This document shows, one piece after another, positions 33,836-42,356 of a stretch of DNA of 64,000 nt (positions within the stretch are counted from its first letter, which is position 1; each line of letters opens with the position of its first letter). A program made the translations under genes and the position numbers. The DNA is taken from contig NZ_CP098805.1 of NCBI RefSeq assembly GCF_023821985.2, positions 4,391,001 to 4,455,000 of the forward strand, read 5' to 3'. A model generated the notes under the pieces. It saw nothing but the letters and a program-made list of their open reading frames with translations. It was not told the origin of the DNA and made no database searches. This stretch comes from Dyadobacter chenhuakuii. GTDB lineage: Bacteria > Bacteroidota > Bacteroidia > Cytophagales > Spirosomataceae.

Positions 33836-35338
33836 TTACTGCCGGTTGATTTTGATCAGTTCATCCGCGATTTTCCGGTCGTTGGACAATCGGGGCACTT
33901 TGTTCTGGCCCCCTAGTTTGCCATTCGCGCGCATGTAATCGATAAACGAGTTTTTGCGCAATGGCACCAGTTCCAGTGTTTTCAAAATGCTGCCTTTGAT
34001 CAGATCTTTGTAATAGATGTTGAGTTCGGTAAGCTTTCTGTCGACGTCGGCCACGAATTGTTCCTTATTGTTAGGCTCGACGGCAAATTCCACCAACCAT
34101 TCATGATAAGGAAGTCCGCCATTTTCGGAATTTACCATTGGCGCAACCGTAAACTCGACAACTTCAACCTCGGGATGTCGTTCCATGGCATAACGCAATG
34201 CTTTTTCTATCTCCTCCCCGATCACGTGTTCGCCGAATGCGGATATAAAATGCTTGATCCGGCCCGTTACCAGGATCTTGTACGGGTTTACAGAGACAAA
34301 CCGCACCGTATCACCCAAAGAATAGCCCCATAACCCCGCATTATTATTCACGATCACTGCATAATTCTGCCCAACCTGCACTTCTCCGATGGATAATCGC
34401 CGGGGATTTTCGTCGAAGTAGTTTTCAACGGGGATGAACTCATAGAAGATGCCCGTGTCCAAAAGCAGCAGCAAACCGTCGTCTTTTTGAGAATCCTGGT
34501 AGGCGAAAAAGCCTTCCGAAGCGGGATATAGCTCAATCGAATCGATCTTCTTTCCGATAGATTCAAAGAGTTTGGCGCGGTAAGGCTCGAAATTGACGCC
34601 GCCATATATGAACAGCGAAAAGTCCGGAAAGACGTCTTTGATCTTTTTCCCGGTCCTTTCGATAATCTTGTCAAAATACATTTGTACCCACGGCGGAATG
34701 CCTGATATCAGCGACATGCGCTGGTCGAGCGTTTCGTCGATGATCTTGTCCAGCTTCGTTTCCCAATCTTCAATGCAGTTCGTTTCGTAGCTCGGCATCT
34801 GGTTGGATCTGAGGTAACCCGGAACGTGGTGATTGGAAATACCTGACAAGCGGCCTGTCAGTACACCGCCTGTTTCCGTCAGGACTGGGCTTCCGGATAA
34901 GAAAATGAGCTTATTATCAAGAAATTGGGCTTTTTTGGTTTCTGCTATATACGTCAAAATGGCATTGCGGGCAGAATCAATGTGGTTGGAAATCGAGTCG
35001 CGGGAAATCGGAATGTACTTGGTTCCGGATGTTGTGCCTGACGTTTTGGCAAAATATAAGGGCTTGCCGGGCCAGAGAATGTCTTCGTCCCCGTTCTTTA
35101 CCTTATCAATATACTTGTGAAGGTCTTCATAATCGTGGACGGGGACCGCTTCTTTGAAGTCGGAATAGCTGTGGATGTCCTTAAAAAAATGATCTTTTCC
35201 AAACTCCGTATGAAGCGCTTTCCGGACCAGATTACCCCTCCATTTTTCCTGCACTTCGACGCTCCGCGAGATCCAATCCTGTTGCTGCTGTACAATGTAT
35301 CGAGCCAGCGGCTCACTCAATAGTGCTCTGATTCCCAT
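33836..35338 (-). CDS. GH3 family (auxin-conjugating enzyme-like) adenylating protein
   Basis: A 500-residue ANL-superfamily protein of the GH3 type. The nucleotide-binding loop is FAKTSGTTSGTKYIP (about 93-107); FIYGGVNFEPY and LYPASEGFFA mark the central ATP-binding strands; GYSLGDTVRFV and VTGRIKHFIS follow near residues 335-370. Plant GH3 enzymes link amino acids to auxin or jasmonate; bacterial homologues are common in Bacteroidota and their substrates are mostly unknown. ATG start at 35338, back to back with mreB. Confidence 0.9.
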   Translation of the reverse strand: MGIRALLSEPLARYIVQQQQDWISRSVEVQEKWRGNLVRKALHTEFGKDHFFKDIHSYSDFKEAVPVHDYEDLHKYIDKVKNGDEDILWPGKPLYFAKTSGTTSGTKYIPISRDSISNHIDSARNAILTYIAETKKAQFLDNKLIFLSGSPVLTETGGVLTGRLSGISNHHVPGYLRSNQMPSYETNCIEDWETKLDKIIDETLDQRMSLISGIPPWVQMYFDKIIERTGKKIKDVFPDFSLFIYGGVNFEPYRAKLFESIGKKIDSIELYPASEGFFAYQDSQKDDGLLLLLDTGIFYEFIPVENYFDENPRRLSIGEVQVGQNYAVIVNNNAGLWGYSLGDTVRFVSVNPYKILVTGRIKHFISAFGEHVIGEEIEKALRYAMERHPEVEVVEFTVAPMVNSENGGLPYHEWLVEFAVEPNNKEQFVADVDRKLTELNIYYKDLIKGSILKTLELVPLRKNSFIDYMRANGKLGGQNKVPRLSNDRKIADELIKINRQ

Positions 35339-35442
35339 AGTAAAAACAAAGGTACACAGGTTTTGTAAATTCTATTCTACAAGGCCGCCTAACAGGCTTT
35401 TCTGAGGCCAAAACGGCCATTAGCCGAAATTTTTTAAATGCC

Positions 35443-35472
35443 TTTGTTTGTGGTTATTTATCTGTAATTTTG
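35443..35472 (+). promoter_or_regulatory. Bacteroidota-type promoter of mreB
   Basis: A -33 TTTG (35443-35446) and a -7 TAATTTTG (35465-35472) are separated by 18 bases, fitting the Bacteroidota consensus. The mreB start lies 41 bases downstream. Confidence 0.65.
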
Positions 35473-35513
35473 CCATCCTGAAATCAAAGTGAGCGAAAAT
35501 TTTAAAAAAATAT

Positions 35514-36539
35514 ATGGGATTGTTTGATTTTTTGACGAGCGATATAGCGATCGATTTGGGGACTGCAAATACCCTGATCATCCATAAAGATACAGTAGTT
35601 GTTGACGAGCCTTCTATCATTGCCATGGACAAAACCACAGGCAAAGTTTTAGCCATCGGACACACAGCTATGCAAATGCATGAGAAGACCAACGAGAATA
35701 TTAAAACGATCCGCCCACTTAAAGATGGTGTAATTGCTGACTTTACTGCTGCCGAAATGATGATCCGTGGTATGATCAAAATGATCGATACCGGCAGCCG
35801 TTTTTTTACACCTTCCCACCGCATGGTGGTTTGCATTCCTTCCGGGATTACAGAAGTTGAAAAACGTGCCGTAAAAGACTCATGCGAGCATGCAGGCGCG
35901 AAAGAAGTATATATGGTGCACGAGCCGATCGCAGCTGCTATCGGGATCGGCATTGACATTACTCAGCCGAATGGTGTGATGATCGTTGACATTGGCGGTG
36001 GAACTACGGAAATCGCGGTTATAGCGTTGTCAGGGATTGTTTGCGAGCAATCTGTTCGCATTGCAGGTGATGTATTTACGAGAGACATTGTTGATTATAT
36101 GCGCCGCGAGCACAATCTTTTGATCGGTGAGCGCTCTGCGGAATTGATTAAAATGGCCATCGGATCCGCTTCTCCTGAACTCGAAATTCCATTGGACGAT
36201 TATCAGATCCGCGGCCGTGACTTAATGACCGGGATTCCAAAGGAAATCCGTGTTACGTATAGTGAAATCGCTTATTCTCTCGATAAATCAATCTCTAAAA
36301 TTGAGGAAGGTGTCATGAAGGCACTTGAAATTTCTCCTCCTGAACTTTCTGCGGATATTTTCAAGAATGGTATTTATCTGACAGGCGGCGGGGCGCTTAT
36401 CCATGGCCTTGACCGACGCATTGCTCAGAAAACCAAGCTTCCCGTTCACATTGCGGATGATCCTTTAAAAGCCGTAGTGAAAGGAACAGGCGAAGTCCTT
36501 AAAAATCTTGAATTGTACAAGCCGGTACTGATTTCGTAG
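35514..36539 (+). CDS. mreB: Rod-shape-determining actin-like protein MreB
   Basis: A 341-residue actin-fold ATPase: IAIDLGTANTLI at residues 10-21 (phosphate 1), VVCIPSGITEVEKRAV, GVMIVDIGGGTTEIAVIAL (phosphate 2) and LTGGGALIHGLDRRI (adenosine motif). It forms membrane-bound filaments that guide wall synthesis. It begins the mreBCD unit with an ATG start behind a clear promoter, and mreC follows 34 bases after its stop. Confidence 0.98.
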   Translation: MGLFDFLTSDIAIDLGTANTLIIHKDTVVVDEPSIIAMDKTTGKVLAIGHTAMQMHEKTNENIKTIRPLKDGVIADFTAAEMMIRGMIKMIDTGSRFFTPSHRMVVCIPSGITEVEKRAVKDSCEHAGAKEVYMVHEPIAAAIGIGIDITQPNGVMIVDIGGGTTEIAVIALSGIVCEQSVRIAGDVFTRDIVDYMRREHNLLIGERSAELIKMAIGSASPELEIPLDDYQIRGRDLMTGIPKEIRVTYSEIAYSLDKSISKIEEGVMKALEISPPELSADIFKNGIYLTGGGALIHGLDRRIAQKTKLPVHIADDPLKAVVKGTGEVLKNLELYKPVLIS

Positions 36540-36573
36540 TATTGGATCGTTCACGATGTGAACACTTTAGCCC

Positions 36574-37413
36574 ATGCTCCAACTCGTTGATTTCGTTGTC
36601 CGGAATCGTTTCTTTTTGGTATTTATTTTGCTGGAAGTTCTCAGTGTATGGTTAATCGTGCGCAGTAACACTTACTGGGGCGCAACTTATTTCAACACTT
36701 CGAATTATTATGTCGCCAAAACATTGGCTTTTTCTAATTCAGCAAAGGAATACACGAAACTGGACGAGGTGAACGCCGCATTAGCGAATGAAAATGCGCG
36801 GCTTCGTGCCACTGTTACGGCATTAACGCAGACAAAACCCATCGATTCTCCGGCTGGCTACGTTCCGGACTCATCATTTGCATCACGCTTCACATTTACC
36901 GTAGCGAAAGTGGTTGATAATGAGACCAACCAGACCAATAATGTGCTGACGATCGATAAGGGGAGCTCTGACGGGATCAAACCCGGGATGGGCGTTATTT
37001 CAGCAACCGGCGTAGTTGGGAAGGTCAGGTTTTGTTCAGAGAACTTTTCTGTGGTTACTTCCATCCTGCATTCGCAGTTCATGGTGTCGTCGAAGCTTGT
37101 CAGGAGCAAGGAAATTGGTTATGCCAAATGGCCAGGAAAGGATCCTAATTTCATTGATATGATCGATGTATCAAAGTATACGAAGATCTTCAAGGGGGAC
37201 TCGGCGGTTACTTCGGATCAAAATTCTGTTTTTCCTCCCGGCATTATGGTGGGCAGGGTGGAAACGGTAAGTGTGCATCCCAATCAGACCTTTTACAACA
37301 TTGTATTGCGGCTGGCAACCGATTTCAGGAACCTCTCTTATGTTTATGTGGTACAAAATCAACAACTTGGGGAGCAGGATAGTCTTAAATTACGTACGAT
37401 AAATACCAAATGA
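36574..37413 (+). CDS. mreC: Rod-shape-determining protein MreC
   Basis: A 279-residue membrane protein: one N-terminal membrane helix (about 10-30), a coiled-coil (about 60-88), then the periplasmic beta-rich MreC domain with LTIDKGSSDGIKPGMGVIS (about 127-145) and SDQNSVFPPGIMVGRV. It links MreB to wall-synthesis enzymes. Its end overlaps the mreD start by 4 bases (ATGA), showing translational coupling. Confidence 0.96.
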   Translation: MLQLVDFVVRNRFFLVFILLEVLSVWLIVRSNTYWGATYFNTSNYYVAKTLAFSNSAKEYTKLDEVNAALANENARLRATVTALTQTKPIDSPAGYVPDSSFASRFTFTVAKVVDNETNQTNNVLTIDKGSSDGIKPGMGVISATGVVGKVRFCSENFSVVTSILHSQFMVSSKLVRSKEIGYAKWPGKDPNFIDMIDVSKYTKIFKGDSAVTSDQNSVFPPGIMVGRVETVSVHPNQTFYNIVLRLATDFRNLSYVYVVQNQQLGEQDSLKLRTINTK

Positions 37414-37913
37414 GTTTACGAGAGGCAATACAATATTCCCTGATGATCCTGTTGTATCTGTTCCTGCAGATCTTCTTCATGCGGAATGTCGTGTTGTTCA
37501 ACTACGCGTTCTGTTTTATATACATTGCCGGCGTATTGCTGCTTCCTGCTGATGTAGACAGAATGTATCTTTTGCTGATTGCTTTCGGCATTGGCTTTAC
37601 CGTAGACGTGTTTTCCAACACATTCGGGATGCATGCTTCGGCCACCGTTTTGATCGCTTACCTGAGACCTTTCCTTATCCATTACCAGATGAAATCCCGC
37701 GGCGCGGAACGTGCAGAGGTGGGAATAAGGGCGCAAGGTCTGGGTGCATTTCTTGGTTATGTCTTACCACTCATCCTGCTACATCATTCCATGCTCTTTT
37801 TAATGGAGATCAATCATTTTGGAATGATCCTTTACACACTGATCCGCATAGGCGCCAGTGTGCTGTTTACTACCCTTCTAATCATACTCCTGGAACTTTT
37901 TTCCAAACGTTAA
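37410..37913 (+). CDS. mreD: Rod-shape-determining protein MreD
   Basis: A 167-residue integral membrane protein with about five hydrophobic segments and the MreD-like core GIGFTVDVFSNTFGMHASAT (about 55-74). It is the inner-membrane member of the MreBCD complex. The start overlaps the mreC stop by four bases. The Bacteroidota form is short and lipophilic, so identification rests on position and the central motif. Confidence 0.9.
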   Translation: MSLREAIQYSLMILLYLFLQIFFMRNVVLFNYAFCFIYIAGVLLLPADVDRMYLLLIAFGIGFTVDVFSNTFGMHASATVLIAYLRPFLIHYQMKSRGAERAEVGIRAQGLGAFLGYVLPLILLHHSMLFLMEINHFGMILYTLIRIGASVLFTTLLIILLELFSKR

Positions 37914-38134
37914 TATGACATTTTGACACGAAACCTTCGTGGCTCGAAATTTGATGTTGATACATTAAATACGGCAGGAGGCAATTCAATTTGGAATATT
38001 TTAGGATGCGGTTCCCAGTTGATTTATTTTTTATCGTGAAAAGATGGCTGTTAAGTAGCTTCAATAAGCCATTCATCAAATTTTAATTTGTACGATTTGG
38101 AGCTGTTGTTAATCTTTGTAAATTCAGCATTCCT

Positions 38135-38734
38135 ATGTTAGTTGCCATGTCAGAAACGCTCACGACTAATGAATACACGGATGACCTTCGTTATGAAGTT
38201 TTTAACCGTGAGTTCATGCCACACATTGACTCAATGTATAATTTCGCCTTTCGCCTTACTATGGACGAAGACGATGCAAATGACCTGGTTCAGGACACAT
38301 ATTTAAAGGCTTTCCGTTTTATTTCTTCTTTTGAACAAGGCACCAATGCAAAAGCATGGCTTTTCCGGATTCTCAAGAATAGTTTTATAAATGATTACCG
38401 CAAGAAAAGTAAGGAGCCTTCCAAAGTAGATTATCAGGAAGTCGAAACTACTTACAACTCTGAGGAAGCTTCTGATACAACTTACACGGTCGATCTTCGG
38501 GCGGATGCAGTTCAGGAATTAATAGGTGATGAGGTTGCAAATGCACTAAATGCACTGCCGGTGGACTTCCGGACGGTGATCATTTTATGTGATATTGAAG
38601 GGTTTACATACGAAGAAATGGCCAAGATCCTGGACATTCCGATCGGTACTGTAAGGTCCAGACTGCACCGCGCGCGTAACTTATTGAAAGAAAAATTAAA
38701 GAGTTACGCGAGCTCGATGGGATATGATTCATAG
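38135..38734 (+). CDS. RNA polymerase sigma-70 family (ECF) factor
   Basis: A 199-residue ECF sigma factor. Region 2: FAFRLTMDEDDANDLVQDTY (about 30-50) and KAWLFRILKNSFINDYRK. Region 4: LPVDFRTVIILCDIEGFTYE, then the HTH with IPIGTVRSRLHRARNLLKE (about 170-188). It precedes a small zinc-binding anti-sigma gene by 85 bases and resembles the SigW/SigR-like stress sigma factors of Bacteroidota. ATGs at 38135 and 38147 are both possible starts. The 220-base gap upstream of it shows nothing further. Confidence 0.93.
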   Translation: MLVAMSETLTTNEYTDDLRYEVFNREFMPHIDSMYNFAFRLTMDEDDANDLVQDTYLKAFRFISSFEQGTNAKAWLFRILKNSFINDYRKKSKEPSKVDYQEVETTYNSEEASDTTYTVDLRADAVQELIGDEVANALNALPVDFRTVIILCDIEGFTYEEMAKILDIPIGTVRSRLHRARNLLKEKLKSYASSMGYDS

Positions 38735-38818
38735 GTTGTGAAACTTTTTTTGTAACCTCTTCGGTTATAGGGTACAACTGTACATATATTCCATTATTCC
38801 TTATTTTTCATTTTAATA

Positions 38819-39109
38819 ATGAATGCATCCCCTACCACGCCTTCAATTAGTGAAGAAGCGCAAAAACAACCCATGAAGCAGAAATGCGAGCATCATCTTG
38901 AATGCATGAAGGTAATTCAGGCTATTCTTGACGATGAAGCAACCGAGGCCGAGAAAGATCATTTTCGTGAAAACATGGATAAATGCTTGCCTTGCATCGA
39001 GTCTTACAGACTTGAAAAATGCATCAAAGAATCCCTTAATTTTAAGATCGAAAAGAAGCCTTGCCCCGAGAGCATTCTAAAGACAATTATTTCAAAAATA
39101 AACAGTTAA
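38819..39109 (+). CDS. Small zinc-binding (ZAS-like) anti-sigma factor
   Basis: A 96-residue cytosolic protein rich in cysteine and histidine: CEHHLECMKVIQAILDDEAT (about 23-42) and the ZAS-like H-x(3)...C-x2-C block around DHFRENMDKCLPCIESYRLE. Such short anti-sigma factors bind zinc, hold ECF sigma factors and often respond to thiol stress. It follows the sigma gene in the same orientation. Sensing of redox stress is inferred from the family. Confidence 0.85.
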   Translation: MNASPTTPSISEEAQKQPMKQKCEHHLECMKVIQAILDDEATEAEKDHFRENMDKCLPCIESYRLEKCIKESLNFKIEKKPCPESILKTIISKINS

Positions 39110-39119
39110 TGCTGTTCGT

Positions 39120-39686
39120 GTGAAAGGTAAGCTTATCATATTTTCCGCTCCGTCCGGTTCCGGAAAGACTACAATAGTAAGGCATCTTCTTAAAAAATAT
39201 CCCGACCTTCTGGCTTTCTCTGTCTCTGCATCTACAAGGGAACAGCGCGACCATGAGGTGAACGGAAAAGATTATTATTTCATCCCGAAAAAGGAATTTC
39301 GGGAGCGCATTGCCAACAACGAGTTTGCGGAGTGGGAAGAGGTTTATGCGGGAAATTATTACGGCACATTCAAAACGGAAATTGAGCGGCTTTGGAATGA
39401 GGGCAAACAGGTTTTGTTTGATGTAGATGTAAAGGGCGGTCTCAAATTGAAAGAAATTTACCGCCACAATGCATTGGCCGTTTTTGTAAAAGTCTCTTCC
39501 GAAGCCGAAATCATCCGCCGTCTCAGCGAACGCGGCACAGAAACCGAAAAATCACTGGAAACCCGCCTTGGAAAAGTCCGCTACGAGCTGAGCTTCGAAG
39601 ATAAGTTTGATGTTGTGCTCGTGAATGATGATCTTGACGAAACACTCAAAAAAGCGGAAGCACTGGTTCTGGATTTTATTCAATGA
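39120..39686 (+). CDS. gmk: Guanylate kinase
   Basis: A 188-residue nucleotide kinase. The P-loop SAPSGSGKTTIV lies at residues 8-19; STREQRDHEVNGKDYYFI (about 39-56) and the GMP-binding EWEEVYAGNYYGT (about 73-85) are family blocks. It phosphorylates GMP to GDP. Translation starts at GTG 39120, ten bases after the anti-sigma stop, and its end overlaps nadD by 4 bases. Confidence 0.96.
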   Translation: MKGKLIIFSAPSGSGKTTIVRHLLKKYPDLLAFSVSASTREQRDHEVNGKDYYFIPKKEFRERIANNEFAEWEEVYAGNYYGTFKTEIERLWNEGKQVLFDVDVKGGLKLKEIYRHNALAVFVKVSSEAEIIRRLSERGTETEKSLETRLGKVRYELSFEDKFDVVLVNDDLDETLKKAEALVLDFIQ

Positions 39687-40255
39687 AAATCGGACTCTTT
39701 TTCGGATCATTTAATCCTATACATGTCGGCCACCTGATCATTGCCAACACCATGGCAACATCCACCGATCTGGAGCAGGTTTGGTTTGTAGTAAGCCCGC
39801 AAAACCCATTCAAGAAAAACAGCAGCTTATTGCACGAATTTGACCGTTACGATCTTGTTCAGCGCGCCATTTCCGATAATGCTGCATTCCGGGCCACAGA
39901 TGTGGAATTTCACATGCCCAGGCCCAGTTTCACCATTGACACATTGATCCGTTTGCAGGAAAAATTTCCGCAGCATGAATTCAGGCTGATCATGGGAGAA
40001 GACAATCTGGCGCAATTTCCAAACTGGAAAAACCACGATAAAATATTGGAATATACCGGCCTTTACGTATATCCACGCCCGAATTCAAAATCGCATGTAT
40101 TTAACAATCATCCGGCTGTAAAATTCGTCGAAGCGCCTTTGCTGGACATATCTGCCACCTACATTCGCGCCAGTTTACAAAATGGCAGATCTATTCGTTA
40201 TCTCGTTCCGGAGCCTGTGGAACAGCTTATTAAGATCAAAAAATTCTATCTCTGA
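39683..40255 (+). CDS. nadD: Nicotinate-nucleotide adenylyltransferase
   Basis: A 190-residue nucleotidyltransferase of the HxGH class: IGLFFGSFNPIHVGHLIIAN at residues 2-21 contains the H-V-G-H motif, and the ISATYIR motif near 170 completes the ATP site. It makes deamido-NAD from nicotinate mononucleotide. The ATG overlaps the gmk stop (ATGA). It converges with a lipoprotein gene whose stop lies directly after its own. Confidence 0.95.
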   Translation: MKIGLFFGSFNPIHVGHLIIANTMATSTDLEQVWFVVSPQNPFKKNSSLLHEFDRYDLVQRAISDNAAFRATDVEFHMPRPSFTIDTLIRLQEKFPQHEFRLIMGEDNLAQFPNWKNHDKILEYTGLYVYPRPNSKSHVFNNHPAVKFVEAPLLDISATYIRASLQNGRSIRYLVPEPVEQLIKIKKFYL

Positions 40256-40648
40256 TCACAAAGGACGCGATTGGTAAGTAATCTCGCTCAACAATCCCAC
40301 TGCATTGAATTTCAGGATCACTTTTGGCGCATTTGATTTTGCCTTAATGTCATCGCATTGCTCGCCTTTGGAAAGAAAATAAACGTAGAACTTCTGGTTT
40401 CTTTCGCCAAGTTGGTGAATGTCCGGACGGCCCAGTAAATCGCCTATATCGTCAGCAAATTTCCCTTTTAGCTGCGGTTCAATGGTTTTGAAATCCTTTT
40501 CCAGTCCTGCGCGCACATCATTGCAGCCGCCTCTGTCGCCGCGCCATTTTACAAGGTCCAGGCTTCCGAGCTTATCGGGTGGTGAAGAGCAGGCAGCAAA
40601 GCCCAAAAGCATTGCAAACATCAAATACCTGGAAATCAACTTATTCAT
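40256..40648 (-). CDS. Lipoprotein of unknown function (130 aa)
   Basis: Not recognised. It has a signal peptide and a lipobox GFAAC (Cys20), followed by about 110 residues with WRGDRGGCNDVRAG and VYFLSKGEQCDD, whose two cysteines could form a disulfide. Length and composition suggest a small periplasmic lipoprotein. ATG start at 40648; it is convergent with nadD and abuts it. Confidence 0.75.
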   Translation of the reverse strand: MNKLISRYLMFAMLLGFAACSSPPDKLGSLDLVKWRGDRGGCNDVRAGLEKDFKTIEPQLKGKFADDIGDLLGRPDIHQLGERNQKFYVYFLSKGEQCDDIKAKSNAPKVILKFNAVGLLSEITYQSRPL

Positions 40649-40753
40649 TACACTATCCTGATTTTATTCCAAAACAAGGACGAATCTAATCATATAATTT
40701 CAGGAGGTGAATTTGTTTTGATACTTTTAGCGATACACCATACACGTCGCTGC

Positions 40754-41188
40754 ATGAAAACATTTGCACTCATCATCCTGGGATTCGCTTTTCCCTTCCT
40801 ATTAAAAGCCCAGACAACCCCTGTGCAGCCCCGGGACGGAATGGACTGCTCCAATCTGTTTTTCCAGGCATTGCTGGACGAAGATGCCAAAGCATTGGAA
40901 AGCCTCGTCTCAAATGATTTCAGCGTGGTGGGTTTGCAGGGACAGCCTATTGAAGGCCGCGCGTTGGTACAGGCAGTTTCCCAAGGCATGATCGTCGTGG
41001 AGTCGGGCATGCTTTCCGGTGCACGCACACGTACATACGGGGATGTAACGCTCGTGAACGGAATGTGGGATGTGCGCGCACGCATTGAAAACAATGGGTT
41101 CCAGGGAACGCTTTCCTATATGTCGGTTTGTGTGAAGTCCGGCGGGCGCTGGAAAGTGGTTGCTGTGCAGTTTACGCCGGTTCAGTGA
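40754..41188 (+). CDS. Secreted NTF2-like (DUF4440-type) protein
   Basis: A 144-residue protein with a signal peptide (1-20, ending at FLLKAQ) and an NTF2-like cone fold: FFQALLDEDAKALESLVSND, then GALTRT-like YGDVTLVNGMWDVRAR and a final strand GGRWKVVAVQF. No catalytic residues are evident; such proteins bind small ligands in the periplasm. The ATG at 40754 follows an upstream TTG frame that adds no signal sequence. It ends before a bidirectional terminator. Confidence 0.8.
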   Translation: MKTFALIILGFAFPFLLKAQTTPVQPRDGMDCSNLFFQALLDEDAKALESLVSNDFSVVGLQGQPIEGRALVQAVSQGMIVVESGMLSGARTRTYGDVTLVNGMWDVRARIENNGFQGTLSYMSVCVKSGGRWKVVAVQFTPVQ

Positions 41189-41202
41189 CTTAATAGCAAA
41201 CA

Positions 41203-41236
41203 AGAAAGAGAACCGGTGTGGTTCTCTTTCTCATTT
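41203..41236. terminator. Bidirectional terminator between convergent genes
   Basis: AGAAAGAGAACC (41203-41214) pairs perfectly with GGTTCTCTTTCT (41220-41231) around a five-base loop, followed by a short T-rich stretch. It lies between the convergent NTF2-like and AraC genes. Confidence 0.75.
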
Positions 41237-41253
41237 TATCAAATCTCTGATTA

Positions 41254-42183
41254 CTATACGTTCATCAATGATTCACGGCGGCGCATTTTGCCGGCTGGAA
41301 TCCCGAACATCATTTTAAAGCGACGACAGAAATAAGCGGTGTCTTTGTAACCCACATCCGAGCCGATCGCACGAATGCTTTTCTTGGATGTACGCAGCAA
41401 ATCAACGGCTTTTTCCATGCGCTGATATTCGATATAATCCTGTGGGTTGATTCCGGTAAGCATTTTGAAATATTGTCCTACGTAATCTTCGGACACGTTC
41501 GCAACATTAGCCAAAACCTTATTAGAAAGATCGCCACCCAGATTATCCTTGATGTAAGCGAAAATATCGATCAAACGAGGATCTTTGAAATACGTGCTGT
41601 TTGTTACAAGTTGCTCAACAAACAATTTGTTTTTCAAGATGTAGCGAATGATCTCGATCACAACCTCTTCCGTCTTGATTTTGATGATACGGCCTTTTCC
41701 CGGTGTATCAAGCATATCTTCTGTCAGGATCTGGTTAATTGTGATCGCGATCTGATCGTCTCTTTTGATCAAAAACGGCGGAACGTCCAGAGAAGTGAAA
41801 AAGTTTACTGTATCAAAAACCTTGGCTTCAAAAGATATCAAACCAAATGAGTTAGGCAATTTTCCGATCAATGCCGGATCGTGGCCCGCCTCAATGTAAT
41901 TATCACGGTTGGTCATGAACTCCTCATTCGAAACGGTCTTGGCAGTTTGCCCATTGCCATATGTCACCGTGGCATGCTTACCACCCGGAATGAAAAGCAT
42001 ATCGCCCTCCTCAACTCTTTGCGACTCTTCAGAACCAAAAGAAACCTCCCCGTCGTATAAAATTGTTAACGAATTCTGGACGTCGTAAAAGTTTTTGATG
42101 GTTATCGGTTGCAAAATTCTGATGTGACGCGCTTTCACAAACTTTACCCCCAGCGACTCAATAATCTTATTATAGTCTTCCAT
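41254..42183 (-). CDS. AraC family transcriptional regulator
   Basis: A 309-residue regulator with an N-terminal cupin-like sensor part (about 30-130, with GEVSFGS and EEGDMLFIPGGKHATV) and a C-terminal double-HTH AraC domain (about 205-300): LANVANVSEDYVGQYFKMLT, then GINPQDYIEYQRMEKAVDLL and DVGYKDTAYFCRRFKMMFG. It carries a well-conserved Arg-rich end. It is flanked upstream by two tandem direct repeats that overlap its probable promoter, suggesting self-regulation. Effector is unknown. Confidence 0.92.
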   Translation of the reverse strand: MEDYNKIIESLGVKFVKARHIRILQPITIKNFYDVQNSLTILYDGEVSFGSEESQRVEEGDMLFIPGGKHATVTYGNGQTAKTVSNEEFMTNRDNYIEAGHDPALIGKLPNSFGLISFEAKVFDTVNFFTSLDVPPFLIKRDDQIAITINQILTEDMLDTPGKGRIIKIKTEEVVIEIIRYILKNKLFVEQLVTNSTYFKDPRLIDIFAYIKDNLGGDLSNKVLANVANVSEDYVGQYFKMLTGINPQDYIEYQRMEKAVDLLRTSKKSIRAIGSDVGYKDTAYFCRRFKMMFGIPAGKMRRRESLMNV

Positions 42184-42226
42184 ACTTGTTTATAATTAAG
42201 GGCCCTTTTGACCGTTGTTTCAAATT

Positions 42227-42260
42227 TTGTACAAATCTAATAAATTGTACAAAACTAATA
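42227..42260 (-). promoter_or_regulatory. Tandem direct repeats overlapping the AraC gene promoter
   Basis: TTGTACAAATCTAATA (42227-42242) and TTGTACAAAACTAATA (42245-42260) repeat with an 18-base period and one mismatch. Each contains the palindrome TTGTACAA. Read leftward, each also contains a TAnnTTTG-type -7 box (TAGATTTG and TAGTTTTG), and a -33 TTG lies 21 bases upstream of the nearer box. Two-copy direct repeats are the usual AraC-protein target, so an operator is inferred. Confidence 0.6.
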
Positions 42261-42356
42261 CAAGTATATATTGACAAAAAACTAAAAAAAAGTGATATTT
42301 CTGTATCATTTAAATCCAAGATTTCGAATAAATCGGCCAGGATGCCCTAAATCAAA

